From Granulicella mallensis (GTDB lineage Bacteria > Acidobacteriota > Terriglobia > Terriglobales > Acidobacteriaceae), in contig NZ_JACHIO010000029.1 in NCBI RefSeq assembly GCF_014203225.1, forward strand, positions 16,349-80,348: a DNA stretch of 64,000 nt, written 5' to 3'. Position 1 is the stretch's first letter, and the number at the start of each line of letters is the position of its first letter. Made by a program: the position numbers and the translations under genes. A model generated the notes under the pieces. It saw only the letters and a program-made list of their open reading frames with translations, was not told where the DNA came from and did no database searches. Shown one piece after another: positions 26,795-34,688 of the stretch.

Positions 26795-27496
26795 ATGGCT
26801 GGCAGGCTTGTTATCAATATGGCTGGAATTCTTTTTATCATTTCGGCGCCCAGCGGCTCGGGCAAGTCCACCCTCGTATCCGAGGTTCGGCGGCTTGTCG
26901 AAGGTCTTGAGTTCTCCATCTCCTACACCACACGCCAGCCGCGCGGGTCCGAAGAAAATGGCAAGGAATACTGGTTCACGAATCATGCCGAGTTTGAACG
27001 CATGATCGACGAGGGCGAGTTTCTCGAGTGGGCCAAGGTCTTCGGCAGCAACTACTACGGCACGGCGGTCTCTGCCTTGGAGCACGCCCGTACCCATGGA
27101 CACGATCTGCTGCTCGATATCGATGTGCAGGGCGCGCTCCAGGTGATGAAGAAGGTGCCGGAGGCGGTCTCGATTTTTATTCTTCCTCCCAGCCCCCAGG
27201 TCCTGGAGATGCGTCTGCGCAATCGCAGCCAGGCGGAAGGTGTTACCGATGAAGCTGTCATTGAAGAGCGCCTTTCGCAGGCCCGCAATGAGCTTCGACA
27301 TCTGTCGGACTACAAGTACGCGCTGATTAACGATCAACTGGACCAGGCGGCATCCGAGATGCGAGCCATCGTGCTCCACCAGCGTGGCGAAGAGGGCGAG
27401 GTGGCGGAGACGGCGGCACGATGTCTGACCTCTGCGCACTCGGCGAGGCTGGACGCTGCACTGACGAGCTTTCAGGTTTCGACGACGATTGTGTAA
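26795..27496 (+). CDS. gmk: Guanylate kinase
   Basis: Gmk phosphorylates GMP to GDP with ATP. The 233-aa protein has the P-loop ISAPSGSGKSTLV, the GMP-binding segment ISYTTRQPRGSEENGKEYWF, FLEWAKVFGSNYYGT, the Walker B-like LLLDIDVQGALQV and the lid RLRNRSQAEGVTDEAVIEERL (read with the preceding residues). ATG 26795 gives a short extension; ATG 26819 would give a more usual N-terminus (MAGILFIISAPSG). rpoZ follows 59 bp later, matching the widespread gmk-rpoZ order. Confidence 0.96.
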   Translation: MAGRLVINMAGILFIISAPSGSGKSTLVSEVRRLVEGLEFSISYTTRQPRGSEENGKEYWFTNHAEFERMIDEGEFLEWAKVFGSNYYGTAVSALEHARTHGHDLLLDIDVQGALQVMKKVPEAVSIFILPPSPQVLEMRLRNRSQAEGVTDEAVIEERLSQARNELRHLSDYKYALINDQLDQAASEMRAIVLHQRGEEGEVAETAARCLTSAHSARLDAALTSFQVSTTIV

Positions 27497-27555
27497 GGGC
27501 TTGCGCAACCGCGTGCGGAGCGTAAGATAACTGCATCCCCCCGGAGGTCCTTGTT

Positions 27556-27762
27556 ATGGCTGCAAATGATGATCTGTTTCAGAACAAGTACAGCCTTGTG
27601 AAGGGCGCGGCTCGTCGCGCTCGTCAACTGCAATCCGGTGCGCCGCCGCTCGGCGTTTCAACCTCGATGAAGGCCTGCCGCGTGGCGCAGGACGAGGTCC
27701 GAGCAGGCAAGGTCACCTACAGCGTCATGGCGAAGAAACCCACTCCTCCGACGGTACTATAG
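27556..27762 (+). CDS. rpoZ: RNA polymerase omega subunit
   Basis: A 68-aa protein of the RpoZ family, which helps assemble the beta' subunit. It has the typical pattern NKYSLVKGAARRARQLQSG followed by KACRVAQDEVRAGKVTYSV, corresponding to the conserved R.L.....P.......nk...A..EI..GKI.y helices. GGAGGT lies upstream of the ATG. It sits between gmk and the uracil-DNA glycosylase gene, with only a 6-bp gap to the latter, so cotranscription is likely. Confidence 0.9.
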   Translation: MAANDDLFQNKYSLVKGAARRARQLQSGAPPLGVSTSMKACRVAQDEVRAGKVTYSVMAKKPTPPTVL

Positions 27763-27768
27763 AGAGGA

Positions 27769-28767
27769 ATGAGTCTTACTCCGCAGCAGCATCTCCGCGC
27801 CTATGTCGACTACCTGCGCGACCTCGGCATCTACGATCTTTATCGCCGCGAAAACCCTGCGACGCTCCTGCCCGAATCGGTGCGTGAAGCCTTTGCCGCC
27901 GAGGCAAAGCGTGTAGCCGCACCTGCACAAGCGCCGGTCAGGCCTGCGACGCCTGTACAGCGCAGCGTTCCTGCGGCGGCACCACCGCGCGCTCCGGTGG
28001 CACCTCCCGTGCCACCTCCTGTACCAAGACCGCCGGTTCCAGCCAGGGCCACCGAACAGCCTCCCGTGGCGTCTTATTTTGACTCAGAGCCTTCGCCGCT
28101 CAATCTTCCGCCGGAGCTCGCAGTTCCCATGCCGAAACCCGTTTCATTCGATCAACTGGCGCCGCTGCCTACGCAGATTCTTCCTGCCGCCGAGCGGCCT
28201 GCGGCACTCGAAGCCATACGTGCCGATATCGGCGACTGCACACGCTGTCCACTGGCCTATGCTGGCCGCCATACCATCGTCTTTGCGGATGGCGACCCGA
28301 ATGCGAAGCTGATGTTTGTCGGGGAAGGTCCTGGAGCCGATGAGGATGCCAGCGGCCTGCCGTTCGTGGGCAAGGCCGGGCAGTTGCTCAACAACATGAT
28401 CAAGGCGATGGGACTGCAGCGCGAAGAGGTCTATATCGCGAACATCGTGAAGTGCCGCCCGCCGGGGAACCGGACGCCCGAACCGATCGAAGCCAATACC
28501 TGCTCGCAGTTTCTGCTGCGACAGATCGACATCGTGCAGCCGCAGGTGATTGTGGCGCTGGGCGGAACGGCTGCGACCTATCTGCTGGGGGTGAAGCAAT
28601 CGCTCAGCTCGCTGCGTGGGCGCTGGCACAGTACTCGCGGCTCAAAGCTGGTGGTTACGTATCATCCGGCCTTTTTGCTGCGCGATCCGAGCCAGAAGGG
28701 CGAGGCCTGGAAAGATCTACAGATGGTGATGGCGGAGATGGGCCTGAAGCCTGCGGCAAAGGCGTAG
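27769..28767 (+). CDS. Uracil-DNA glycosylase, family 4 (Fe-S type), with Pro-rich linker
   Basis: A 332-aa base-excision enzyme that removes uracil from DNA. The catalytic domain starts near residue 145: CTRCPLAY (first two cluster Cys), GEGPGADEDASGLPFVGKAGQLL (motif A), ANIVKCRPPGNRTPEP (third Cys), TCSQFLL (fourth Cys), IVALGGTAA, and the C-terminal YHPAFLLRDPSQK (motif B). Four Cys fit a [4Fe-4S] cluster. In front is a ~75-residue Pro/Ala-rich stretch (residues ~45-105, with PPVPPPVPRPPVPAR) and a short N-terminal helical part (MSLTPQQHLRAYVDYLRDLG), an extension not needed for catalysis that might bind a partner. It directly follows rpoZ. Confidence 0.92.
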   Translation: MSLTPQQHLRAYVDYLRDLGIYDLYRRENPATLLPESVREAFAAEAKRVAAPAQAPVRPATPVQRSVPAAAPPRAPVAPPVPPPVPRPPVPARATEQPPVASYFDSEPSPLNLPPELAVPMPKPVSFDQLAPLPTQILPAAERPAALEAIRADIGDCTRCPLAYAGRHTIVFADGDPNAKLMFVGEGPGADEDASGLPFVGKAGQLLNNMIKAMGLQREEVYIANIVKCRPPGNRTPEPIEANTCSQFLLRQIDIVQPQVIVALGGTAATYLLGVKQSLSSLRGRWHSTRGSKLVVTYHPAFLLRDPSQKGEAWKDLQMVMAEMGLKPAAKA

Positions 28768-28806
28768 TTAGACCGTATTACTTTAAGGATCGATTGCCCC
28801 TCAGAG

Positions 28807-29031
28807 CGGGTGCTCCATCCTCGACGCGGCTTTATCGCGGCAGGGTGGGGTATGGACGCTAAACGGGCCACAAATATTGGAATCGCGCTCTGCGTCGGGG
28901 GTATCGTGCGAAGCACGACCGTTTCTGCATGGGAGTGGAGATTTTGCCTCGACGGAACAGAGCGGTCGTTTGCTACCGCAAACGATACCCCACCCTGCCG
29001 CGATAAAATCGCTTCGAGGATGGGGCACCCG
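28807..29031. repeat. ~225-bp intergenic hairpin element, family A copy 2
   Basis: Left arm CGGGTGCTCCATCCTCGACG with TTTATCGCGGCAGGGTGGGG, right arm its near-complement (CACCCTGCCGCGATAAAA, CGAGGATGGGGCACCCG). Inside are CGTGCGAAGCACGACCG and GCGGTCGTTTGCTACCGC, also present in order in the copy at 12446-12640. It separates the UDG gene from the convergent DUF2076-like gene. Confidence 0.88.
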
Positions 29032-29055
29032 GTTGTAGCCGGTTCTTAGTTCGCG

Positions 29056-30006
29056 TTAGTACCCGCTATCGTCGCTCGAACTGCTGTCGTCGGTCGAATC
29101 GTAGTCGTCGTTGCTGGAATCATCGTCTCCGCTGTCGTCAAAATCATCCTTATCGTCTTTGGAATCGTCATCCTTGTCCGTGTCGGCAAATTTAGAGACG
29201 CCGGAGTCCCGGTCCTTGCTGTCATCGCGGCTGGCATCGTGGTCCGGGTTGTAGAAGCTGCTGTCATCATGGCTGGAGGAAGCTTCGTGATGGTGCTCTC
29301 CCCCTTCGCCTTCTCCGTAGTAGTTGTTGACGACCTCCGTGGGACGCCCCTCGCTGAAGCCATGCCCCTCGTGGCCTTCGCCGAAGCCGTGGAAGAGCGA
29401 CTCTATGCCCTGGAACGCGACCTCTCCCGCAGCGACGCCGGCGGCTGTCTGCATGGCACTGCGAAGGAAGCCGCCACCACCGCCCATCGGAGGTGCTCCC
29501 ATCGGCGCGCCATAACCCATGGGTTGGCCATAGGCAGGCGGTTGCGGGTAGCCCTGTTGCGGGTAGCCTTGCGGTGGGTAGCCCTGTGGAGGATACGGCG
29601 GATAGGCTGGCTCTGCATAAGGGGGATAGCCTGGGTTGTTCACCGGCTGATAGGAGCCGGATGACGCTGGATAGCCGGGTGCCTGGCTGGGCTGCTGCTG
29701 TGGCTGCTCGTGCGAGCCGCCGCCGAACAGATTGCCAAGAAAGCTTCCGCCGGACTTCGCAGGAGGAGGTGGCGGCGGCTGACGTAGTTCATCGAGCTCG
29801 GCCTGCATGTCCTGTAGCTGCTGCTGGGCCTGCTCCAGTCCATACTTCTGGACGAGCACCGTCTGCGCGAGCACGTAAAGCGCATCGGGATATCCTGCTA
29901 GCCCCTGCTGGAGCCGCTTCTCTGCATCGGTGTCTTTCTCGGCGAGTTGCGTGCTGCGAATTCTCTGGACCAACTCGTCGATCATCTGCTGTTCTTGCAC
30001 TGTCAC
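29056..30006 (-). CDS. DUF2076-like protein with Pro/Tyr/Gln repeats and an acidic tail
   Basis: A 316-aa low-complexity protein. The N-terminal ~75 residues (TVQEQQMIDELVQRI, TDAEKRLQQGLAGYPDALYVLAQTVLVQKYGLEQAQQQL in parts) match the DUF2076 pattern: a helical domain ending in a coiled coil. Next are a Pro/Tyr/Gly/Gln stretch (PPQGYPPQGYPQQGYPQPP), a Gly-rich hydrophobic part (GGGGGFLRSAMQTAAGVAAGEVAFQG), and a final ~75 residues almost entirely Asp/Ser. The start is GTG 30006 with AAGGAG 7 nt upstream; the frame is open 25 codons further. Proteins of this type are thought to be periplasmic or membrane-associated and have no known function. No partner is evident. Confidence 0.8.
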   Translation of the reverse strand: MTVQEQQMIDELVQRIRSTQLAEKDTDAEKRLQQGLAGYPDALYVLAQTVLVQKYGLEQAQQQLQDMQAELDELRQPPPPPPAKSGGSFLGNLFGGGSHEQPQQQPSQAPGYPASSGSYQPVNNPGYPPYAEPAYPPYPPQGYPPQGYPQQGYPQPPAYGQPMGYGAPMGAPPMGGGGGFLRSAMQTAAGVAAGEVAFQGIESLFHGFGEGHEGHGFSEGRPTEVVNNYYGEGEGGEHHHEASSSHDDSSFYNPDHDASRDDSKDRDSGVSKFADTDKDDDSKDDKDDFDDSGDDDSSNDDYDSTDDSSSSDDSGY

Positions 30007-30192
30007 GGGGCGACTCCTTGGTGCTTCTAGGATTACGATGCGTTCTAGAGCCAATACGCACATTTCGTGCTGGCGGTTCATTGGTTCGACGTGCCGGGCA
30101 GAAAAGCGTTTGGAGCGTGCCGGTCTCTCCTGCTAAACTACACAACGAAGCAGTTTGGAGGCCACCACCTGGTGTGCGCCGTTCTGTGATGT

Positions 30193-30268
30193 GGGGCTGT
30201 AGCTCAGTTGGGAGAGCGCCTCGTTCGCAACGAGGAGGTCAGCGGTTCGATCCCGCTCAGCTCCACCA
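30193..30268 (+). tRNA. tRNA-Ala (anticodon CGC)
   Basis: A 76-nt cloverleaf. The acceptor is GGGGCTG/CAGCTCC followed by an encoded ACCA end, the D-loop is AGCTCAGTTGGGAGAGC, the anticodon stem-loop CCTCG-TTCGCAA-CGAGG has CGC at 34-36 (decodes GCG, Ala), and the T-arm is AGCGG-TTCGATC-CCGCT. It is single, with a phage-type integrase remnant directly downstream on the opposite strand. Confidence 0.97.
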
Positions 30269-30341
30269 TTAAAATCAAGTAGTAAGCCCGAAAATCTGGG
30301 CACAAGAAGAAGCCCAAAGATGATTTGGGCACAATAAGCCC

Positions 30342-30480
30342 TCACTGCGCTGCTTTACCTCCCTCCAGCACAAGCAGTGCGATTTTCTCACCAGCATCTC
30401 TCTTCTCGTTGCCCACAGCCTGCGCGTAGGTGCTCAGTGTCATCTCGGGTGTGGAGTGACGCATCAGTTCCATGCTTACG
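30342..30480 (-). pseudogene. C-terminal fragment of a tyrosine recombinase (integrase)
   Basis: Reading the minus strand, the frame ending at TGA 30342 gives RVSMELMRHSTPEMTLSTYA, then QAVGNEKRDAGEKIALLVLE and GGKAAQ. The core LMRHSTPEMTLSTY is the C-terminal catalytic motif of phage-type integrases (G H.....T..Y), including the His/Trp-position His and the Tyr nucleophile at STY. Upstream the match stops and the sequence turns into unrelated DNA, so only ~45 codons remain. It lies 74 bp beyond the tRNA-Ala gene, where such integrases insert. The region between holds two copies of a TGGGCACAA..AAGCCC motif (30295-30340). It is an obvious relic rather than a gene. Confidence 0.75.
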
Positions 30481-30613
30481 CGAAGGCGAGTGCCTTGCGG
30501 ACGGCCATCCATCCACCCATAGAAAAGTGAGAGATTAGAGATAGCCCAGACCCACTGTTGTCATCTGGGCCGTTCGTTTGCGTGTTTTTGTTAGGTAAGG
30601 ATTGAGGATTTCG

Positions 30614-31645
30614 ATGAAGAAGATTTTGCTGTTGATGCTGTTGGCGACTACGCATGGGTTCGCGCAGAAGACGCTGTTTTACATGACTGACCATCCGGAT
30701 TCGGTGCGCGACTTTATAGAGCACCAGACGAAGATCGATATTATCGTGCCAACCTGGTATAGCGTCGACGAGAATGGCCTGGTCTCCGGCGAGCCGGACC
30801 CTTCGGTGATGCGTGTGGTGAAGCAGCGGCACATCGAGTTGTTTCCAATCGTGGCGATGTTCAACAAGTCAGGGTCGCATGTGCTGTTGACCAGCGAGAA
30901 GGCACAGGACGCAATGATTCGTACGCTGGTCGCAGCGTGCAAGGAGAATGGATACGACGGGTTCCAGCTTGACCTCGAAAATATCGCCTGGACAGACCGG
31001 GATGCGCTCTCTGCTACGGTAAAGCGGATTGCAGATGGGATGCACAAAGAGCATCTGCAATTACAGATCGCAGTCGTACCGAATGCACCCGGCTATCCTG
31101 GGCACAGCGACTTCAGCAAGTGGATCTTTTCTGACTGGCGTGGTGTGTTCGACCTTAAGGCGATCAGTGACTCGGTGGATCTTCTCTGCCTTATGACGTA
31201 TGACCAGCACACCCGATGGACGACGCCAGGACCTGTGGGCGGGTGGATTTGGACAAATGAGAATCTCGAGTATGCCCTGAAGATGGTACCGCGGGAGAAA
31301 CTCTCCCTTGGGATTGCGCTGTATGGATACCACTGGTACGCGGGTAATCCGGAGGCAGGCGGCAAGGAGCCGAAGCCGAACGTCACCGCCGATTATATTG
31401 GCGGGAAGGATGTGAAGACTTTACAGGAAACCTATGGCGCACAGGTGCAGTGGGATGCCCAGGACCACTCAACCTACTTCTACTTCTATCGCGACCAGAT
31501 GCGTGAATGGATCTTCTACACAGAAGAGCGTGGGTTCCGCGACCGGTATGATCTGGCGAAGGCGCAGCATTTACAGGGAATCTGTGCCTGGGTGCTGGGA
31601 CAGGAAGATCCTTCGATCTGGAATGTGCTGCCAGAGCGAAAATAG
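30614..31645 (+). CDS. Secreted glycoside hydrolase family 18 protein
   Basis: A 343-aa protein with a signal peptide (MKKILLLMLLATTHGFAQ) and a GH18 TIM barrel, the chitinase / beta-N-acetylglucosaminidase family. The active-site motif DGFQLDLEN (DGxxLDxE) is at about residue 118, with Glu as the acid. Other strands fit GH18: DIIVPTWYSVDENGLVSG, FPIVAMFNKSG, LQIAVVPNAPGYPG, VDLLCLMTYDQHTRWTTPGPVGG, KLSLGIALYGYHWY. It most resembles the spore-coat/YaaH type of GH18 that trims peptidoglycan or chito-oligomers; the substrate is not certain. ATG 30614 is used; GAGG lies 6 nt upstream. It is the first intact gene after the integrase remnant. Confidence 0.9.
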   Translation: MKKILLLMLLATTHGFAQKTLFYMTDHPDSVRDFIEHQTKIDIIVPTWYSVDENGLVSGEPDPSVMRVVKQRHIELFPIVAMFNKSGSHVLLTSEKAQDAMIRTLVAACKENGYDGFQLDLENIAWTDRDALSATVKRIADGMHKEHLQLQIAVVPNAPGYPGHSDFSKWIFSDWRGVFDLKAISDSVDLLCLMTYDQHTRWTTPGPVGGWIWTNENLEYALKMVPREKLSLGIALYGYHWYAGNPEAGGKEPKPNVTADYIGGKDVKTLQETYGAQVQWDAQDHSTYFYFYRDQMREWIFYTEERGFRDRYDLAKAQHLQGICAWVLGQEDPSIWNVLPERK

Positions 31646-31760
31646 CAGTGCGTTCACTGGATGAGTCCTGTGGCCCAGGTGGCATGCTCCGCGCAGGCAC
31701 CTGGGCCTCCGGCCTTCCATCCTCAGGGGCAACAATAAGTCCTGAGGAGAAGGCTTCTTC

Positions 31761-32729
31761 CTACACAGTTGGACTGTCTGGAGCCGCAGGGGAGGAGTAG
31801 GCCGCCTCCAGCCCTTGGCGATCCCATTGCGCGGTCGTTGCGGCGGCTTCGTACGTGCTCTGCAGGAACTGGAGCAGGACTTCGTCCGGGGACTCAGACT
31901 GCCGCATGTCTTCGTAGGGCAGGATGAATTCCCCAAGGTTCGGGTCGAAGCGAGCCGCCGCCGGTTGGACGGAACTCTCTGCATATCCCGGTGGTTGCGG
32001 GTAGGCATAGCTGTAGAACAGCGGCTCCATGCCGGGCGCTCCGGGCCAGAAGCCGCAACTGCTGACTTCATGGGAGTACGCATCGCGGGTTACACGATCC
32101 GGCAGGCCGGGCATGCTGGAATGCTCCGGTGCGGTCCGCCCGGAAAAGCGCGTGCAGGCAAGATCCAGCGCACCCCAAAATAGATGGATCGGGCTCGCCT
32201 TGCCAATGAAGCGGGCGCGAAAGATGTTGAATACCCTGGTGGTCTGCAGCAAAATTCGCCAGAACCGCTCAACGTACTCCGGATCGTATGCCTGGTGCGT
32301 GATGTCCTGGTCAAACGGAATAGGCTGTGCCATCTCGACCGGCATGGGCCAGATGGGCACCGGCGTCCCCAGAGCTTCGAGGCTGGCCATTACCTCTCGA
32401 TAGAAGGTAGCCACGGTCATCGGCTTGAGAGCGATGACCCTGCGATCACCTTCGCTTGTCTGGAGGACAAGGATGTGGTCGATGAAGTCGAAGTCGATCT
32501 GCAGGGTGCGCGTTCCTTGCCACATGGGGGATGTGGTGAGGCCCCGAACGGTAGGGAACAGCGTTACGTTCCAGGTGTGGTTGAGAGGCGGTGTCAGGGC
32601 AAGCCGAATCTTGCCGACAATTTGAGTCCAGAGCTGCAGCGTTACGCAGGTTTCTCCCCATGCACTCTGAGGAAGCTCGGGCCAGACTTCGCTTTGTAGT
32701 CGTGTCGCATGGCGTTCAGGCGAGAGCAT
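31761..32729 (-). CDS. DUF5996 family protein
   Basis: A 322-aa soluble protein. I recognise the pattern of DUF5996: EVWPELPQSAWGETCVTLQLWTQIVGKIRLAL near the start, HTWNVTLFPTVRGLTTSPM, IDFDFIDHILVLQTSEGDRR, and VERFWRILLQTTRVFNIFRARFIGKASPIHLFWGALDLACTRFSGRTAP in the middle (quoted in pieces), then YSHEVSSCGFWPG and YSYAYPQPPGYAESSV. Function is unknown in the family. Conserved Trp, His, Glu and Cys residues suggest an enzyme. ATG 32729 follows GGAGA at 7 nt. It is downstream of the lysine-type module but separated by a strong hairpin, so probably transcribed independently. Confidence 0.85.
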   Translation of the reverse strand: MLSPERHATRLQSEVWPELPQSAWGETCVTLQLWTQIVGKIRLALTPPLNHTWNVTLFPTVRGLTTSPMWQGTRTLQIDFDFIDHILVLQTSEGDRRVIALKPMTVATFYREVMASLEALGTPVPIWPMPVEMAQPIPFDQDITHQAYDPEYVERFWRILLQTTRVFNIFRARFIGKASPIHLFWGALDLACTRFSGRTAPEHSSMPGLPDRVTRDAYSHEVSSCGFWPGAPGMEPLFYSYAYPQPPGYAESSVQPAAARFDPNLGEFILPYEDMRQSESPDEVLLQFLQSTYEAAATTAQWDRQGLEAAYSSPAAPDSPTV

Positions 32730-32900
32730 GAGGGTTTCTCCGAAATAAAAAGGCCGCGCAATTCCGTGACGCATCCCGATACTCGAATCTTACGCCGGGC
32801 CTGTTACACCGGGGCACGTGACGCATCCGGTTGGTTCGGTGCCATTCGCCTGGTGGAAGTCGTAGGTTGTTGTTCCACTGGTAGCGGCGAGCGGATACCC

Positions 32901-32927
32901 TTCGTCACCTTCTGTGAAGGTGACGAA
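32901..32927. terminator. Hairpin after the class III aminotransferase gene
   Basis: Perfect 12-bp arms TTCGTCACCTTC / GAAGGTGACGAA with a 3-nt loop, 24 bp after the aminotransferase stop on the minus strand. There is no clear U-run on that side, so it may be a stabiliser or a rho-assisted terminator. Confidence 0.65.
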
Positions 32928-32950
32928 GTTTGCTTTGTCTCGCGTACCGT

Positions 32951-34342
32951 TTAGCACTGTTCCGCGATGCACTGCTCCAGAACATCCATTGCGATAGCCG
33001 CCTCTTCGCGGGAGATTGTCAGGGGAGGAGACAGTCGAATACTGGTTTCACCGCAACCCAAAAATAGCAGCCCATGCTCGAACGCGCGATCGACGATCGC
33101 ATCGCGTACCGCACTGTGCGGTTGTTTCGACTTCTTGTCTTTGACGATCTCGATGCCGATCATAAGGCCGCGGCCACGTATGTCGCCAACGATTTCGTAT
33201 TTTGACAGCCATGTTTCCGCGCGGGCCTTTATCTCTGCACCCACAGCAGCCGCATTCGATATCGCCTCTTCCTCAAGAACATCCATCGTCGCTAAAGCCG
33301 CGGCGATGGCGACTGGGTTGCCGCCGAAGGTGGAGGCGTGGCTTCCCGGTTTCCAGTCCATGATTTCGGCCCTGGTCATGCACACACTCAAAGGCATTCC
33401 ACTGGCAATGCCCTTGGCCATGCATACCATGTCCGGCTCAACCCCTGTGTGCTGGACGGCCCACCACTTGCCAGTGCGACCGGCACCGGACTGGACTTCG
33501 TCCACGACCAACAGAATTCCATGGCGATCGCAGATGTTGCGCAGTTCCTGCAGGAAGACGGTAGGCGCTACGACGTACCCCCCTTCCCCCTGAATCGGTT
33601 CGACGAAGATGGCGGCCACCTCTTCGGGCGGGAGCATTGTCTTGAAGAGTCTGTCTTCGATGTAGCGCGCACAGGCGAGTGCGTATTCTTCTTCAGACTG
33701 TCCTGTGCTCGCGCCGCGATACGCATAGGGATAGGGAACATGCGTTACGCCTGGCACGAGAGGCGCGAATCTTCGCTTCTGCTGTGGCTTGGAAGCTGTT
33801 AATGAGAGTGCACCCATGGTCCTGCCGTGAAATGAACCGAGGAAGCTGATGATGTTTTGCCGGCCGGTGTGATAGCGGGCAAGCTTCAGCGCGCACTCTA
33901 CGGCCTCCGCGCCAGAGTTTCCGTAGTAGAACTTGTGAGGCCCTTTCATCGGAGCTACAGCGCTCAGTCGCTGCGCCAGAGCGGGCATTCCTTCGTAGTA
34001 AAAATCAGTGCCGCTCATATGGATCAATTCGGCGGCCTGTTCCTGGATGGCTTTTACCACCTTCGGATGACAATGCCCGGTAGAAGTTACGGCAATGCCG
34101 GCTGAGAAGTCCAGGAACTCGTTGCCGTCGACGTCTTCCATGCGGGTCCCACGGCCACGCTTCGCGACCAGGGGATAGCCACGCGTATAGCTTGGGCTCA
34201 TGAAGCGCTCATCTGCTTCGATAACGGCTTTGGCTTTGGGGCCGGGTAGCACGGTCTTCAGCTTTGGCCCAAAGCGCGCCATTTCTTCGTCACTCACTGT
34301 CTGAAACTGATTTGTCAAACGATCTTCCAATAGGGTGCTCAT
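32951..34342 (-). CDS. Class III aminotransferase, candidate lysine 6-aminotransferase
   Basis: A 463-aa PLP enzyme of the acetylornithine/4-aminobutyrate aminotransferase family. Visible are YGNSGAEAVECALKLAR (PLP phosphate site), FHGRTMGALSLTASK, VEPIQGEGGYVVAP, LVVDEVQSGAGRTGKWW (the Asp that contacts the pyridine N), and MAKGIASGMP with the Schiff-base Lys. The enzyme moves a terminal amino group to 2-oxoglutarate. Because the same-strand genes upstream encode an ALDH7-type semialdehyde dehydrogenase, an HglS and a hydroxyglutarate dehydrogenase, I infer the substrate is lysine (or 2-aminoadipate), but ornithine or GABA cannot be excluded. ATG 34342 has GAGGA just upstream; the open frame extends further to 34441. 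A 346-bp gap separates it from the dehydrogenase gene. Confidence 0.8.
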   Translation of the reverse strand: MSTLLEDRLTNQFQTVSDEEMARFGPKLKTVLPGPKAKAVIEADERFMSPSYTRGYPLVAKRGRGTRMEDVDGNEFLDFSAGIAVTSTGHCHPKVVKAIQEQAAELIHMSGTDFYYEGMPALAQRLSAVAPMKGPHKFYYGNSGAEAVECALKLARYHTGRQNIISFLGSFHGRTMGALSLTASKPQQKRRFAPLVPGVTHVPYPYAYRGASTGQSEEEYALACARYIEDRLFKTMLPPEEVAAIFVEPIQGEGGYVVAPTVFLQELRNICDRHGILLVVDEVQSGAGRTGKWWAVQHTGVEPDMVCMAKGIASGMPLSVCMTRAEIMDWKPGSHASTFGGNPVAIAAALATMDVLEEEAISNAAAVGAEIKARAETWLSKYEIVGDIRGRGLMIGIEIVKDKKSKQPHSAVRDAIVDRAFEHGLLFLGCGETSIRLSPPLTISREEAAIAMDVLEQCIAEQC

Positions 34343-34688
34343 TCTGTCCTCACGATGCTGCTTACGTTGCGTTTGGGCACGCTCCAACCGTTGTCTCCCT
34401 GGAATAAAGAGGCAACACTGCCTCTCGCTGGGAGACAGCAAGCTGAGACTCGAAGTACAAATTGGATTTGGGAGGGGGTACGAGCTAGTCGCCGAAGAGA
34501 TTGGGGCGACTCATCGTGGGGAGAAGGCAGAAGAGAATGCTCTCATTGAAGCGTGTCTCGATGTGGCGGCAGCTTATCATCCGAGATGTCTTCCTTTGTG
34601 CTCTCTTTATGCATTTCGTGCTAGTGCTGGCAGGGCCTGCAAAAGTGAACGAATTATACCTCCCGTCCGGGTGAGGTAGCCACACTTT
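34343..34688 (-). other. Structured 346-bp gap between ALDH7 and aminotransferase genes
   Basis: No gene is seen. On the minus strand a TATAAT at about 34653-34658 suggests an internal promoter. Two hairpins follow: GTCGCC..GGCGAC (34488-34510) and a larger nested structure at 34391-34439, with outer arms TTGTCTCCC/GGGAGACAG and inner arms GAGGCA/TGCCTC. The large hairpin lies within 100 nt of the aminotransferase start and could be a leader attenuator. It does not match the lysine riboswitch that I know. Confidence 0.5.

Noticed and set aside
34343..34688. Lysine riboswitch before the aminotransferase
   Set aside because: The hairpins do not contain the conserved AGAGGTGC and K-turn/GAAGGG parts that I know of the L-box.
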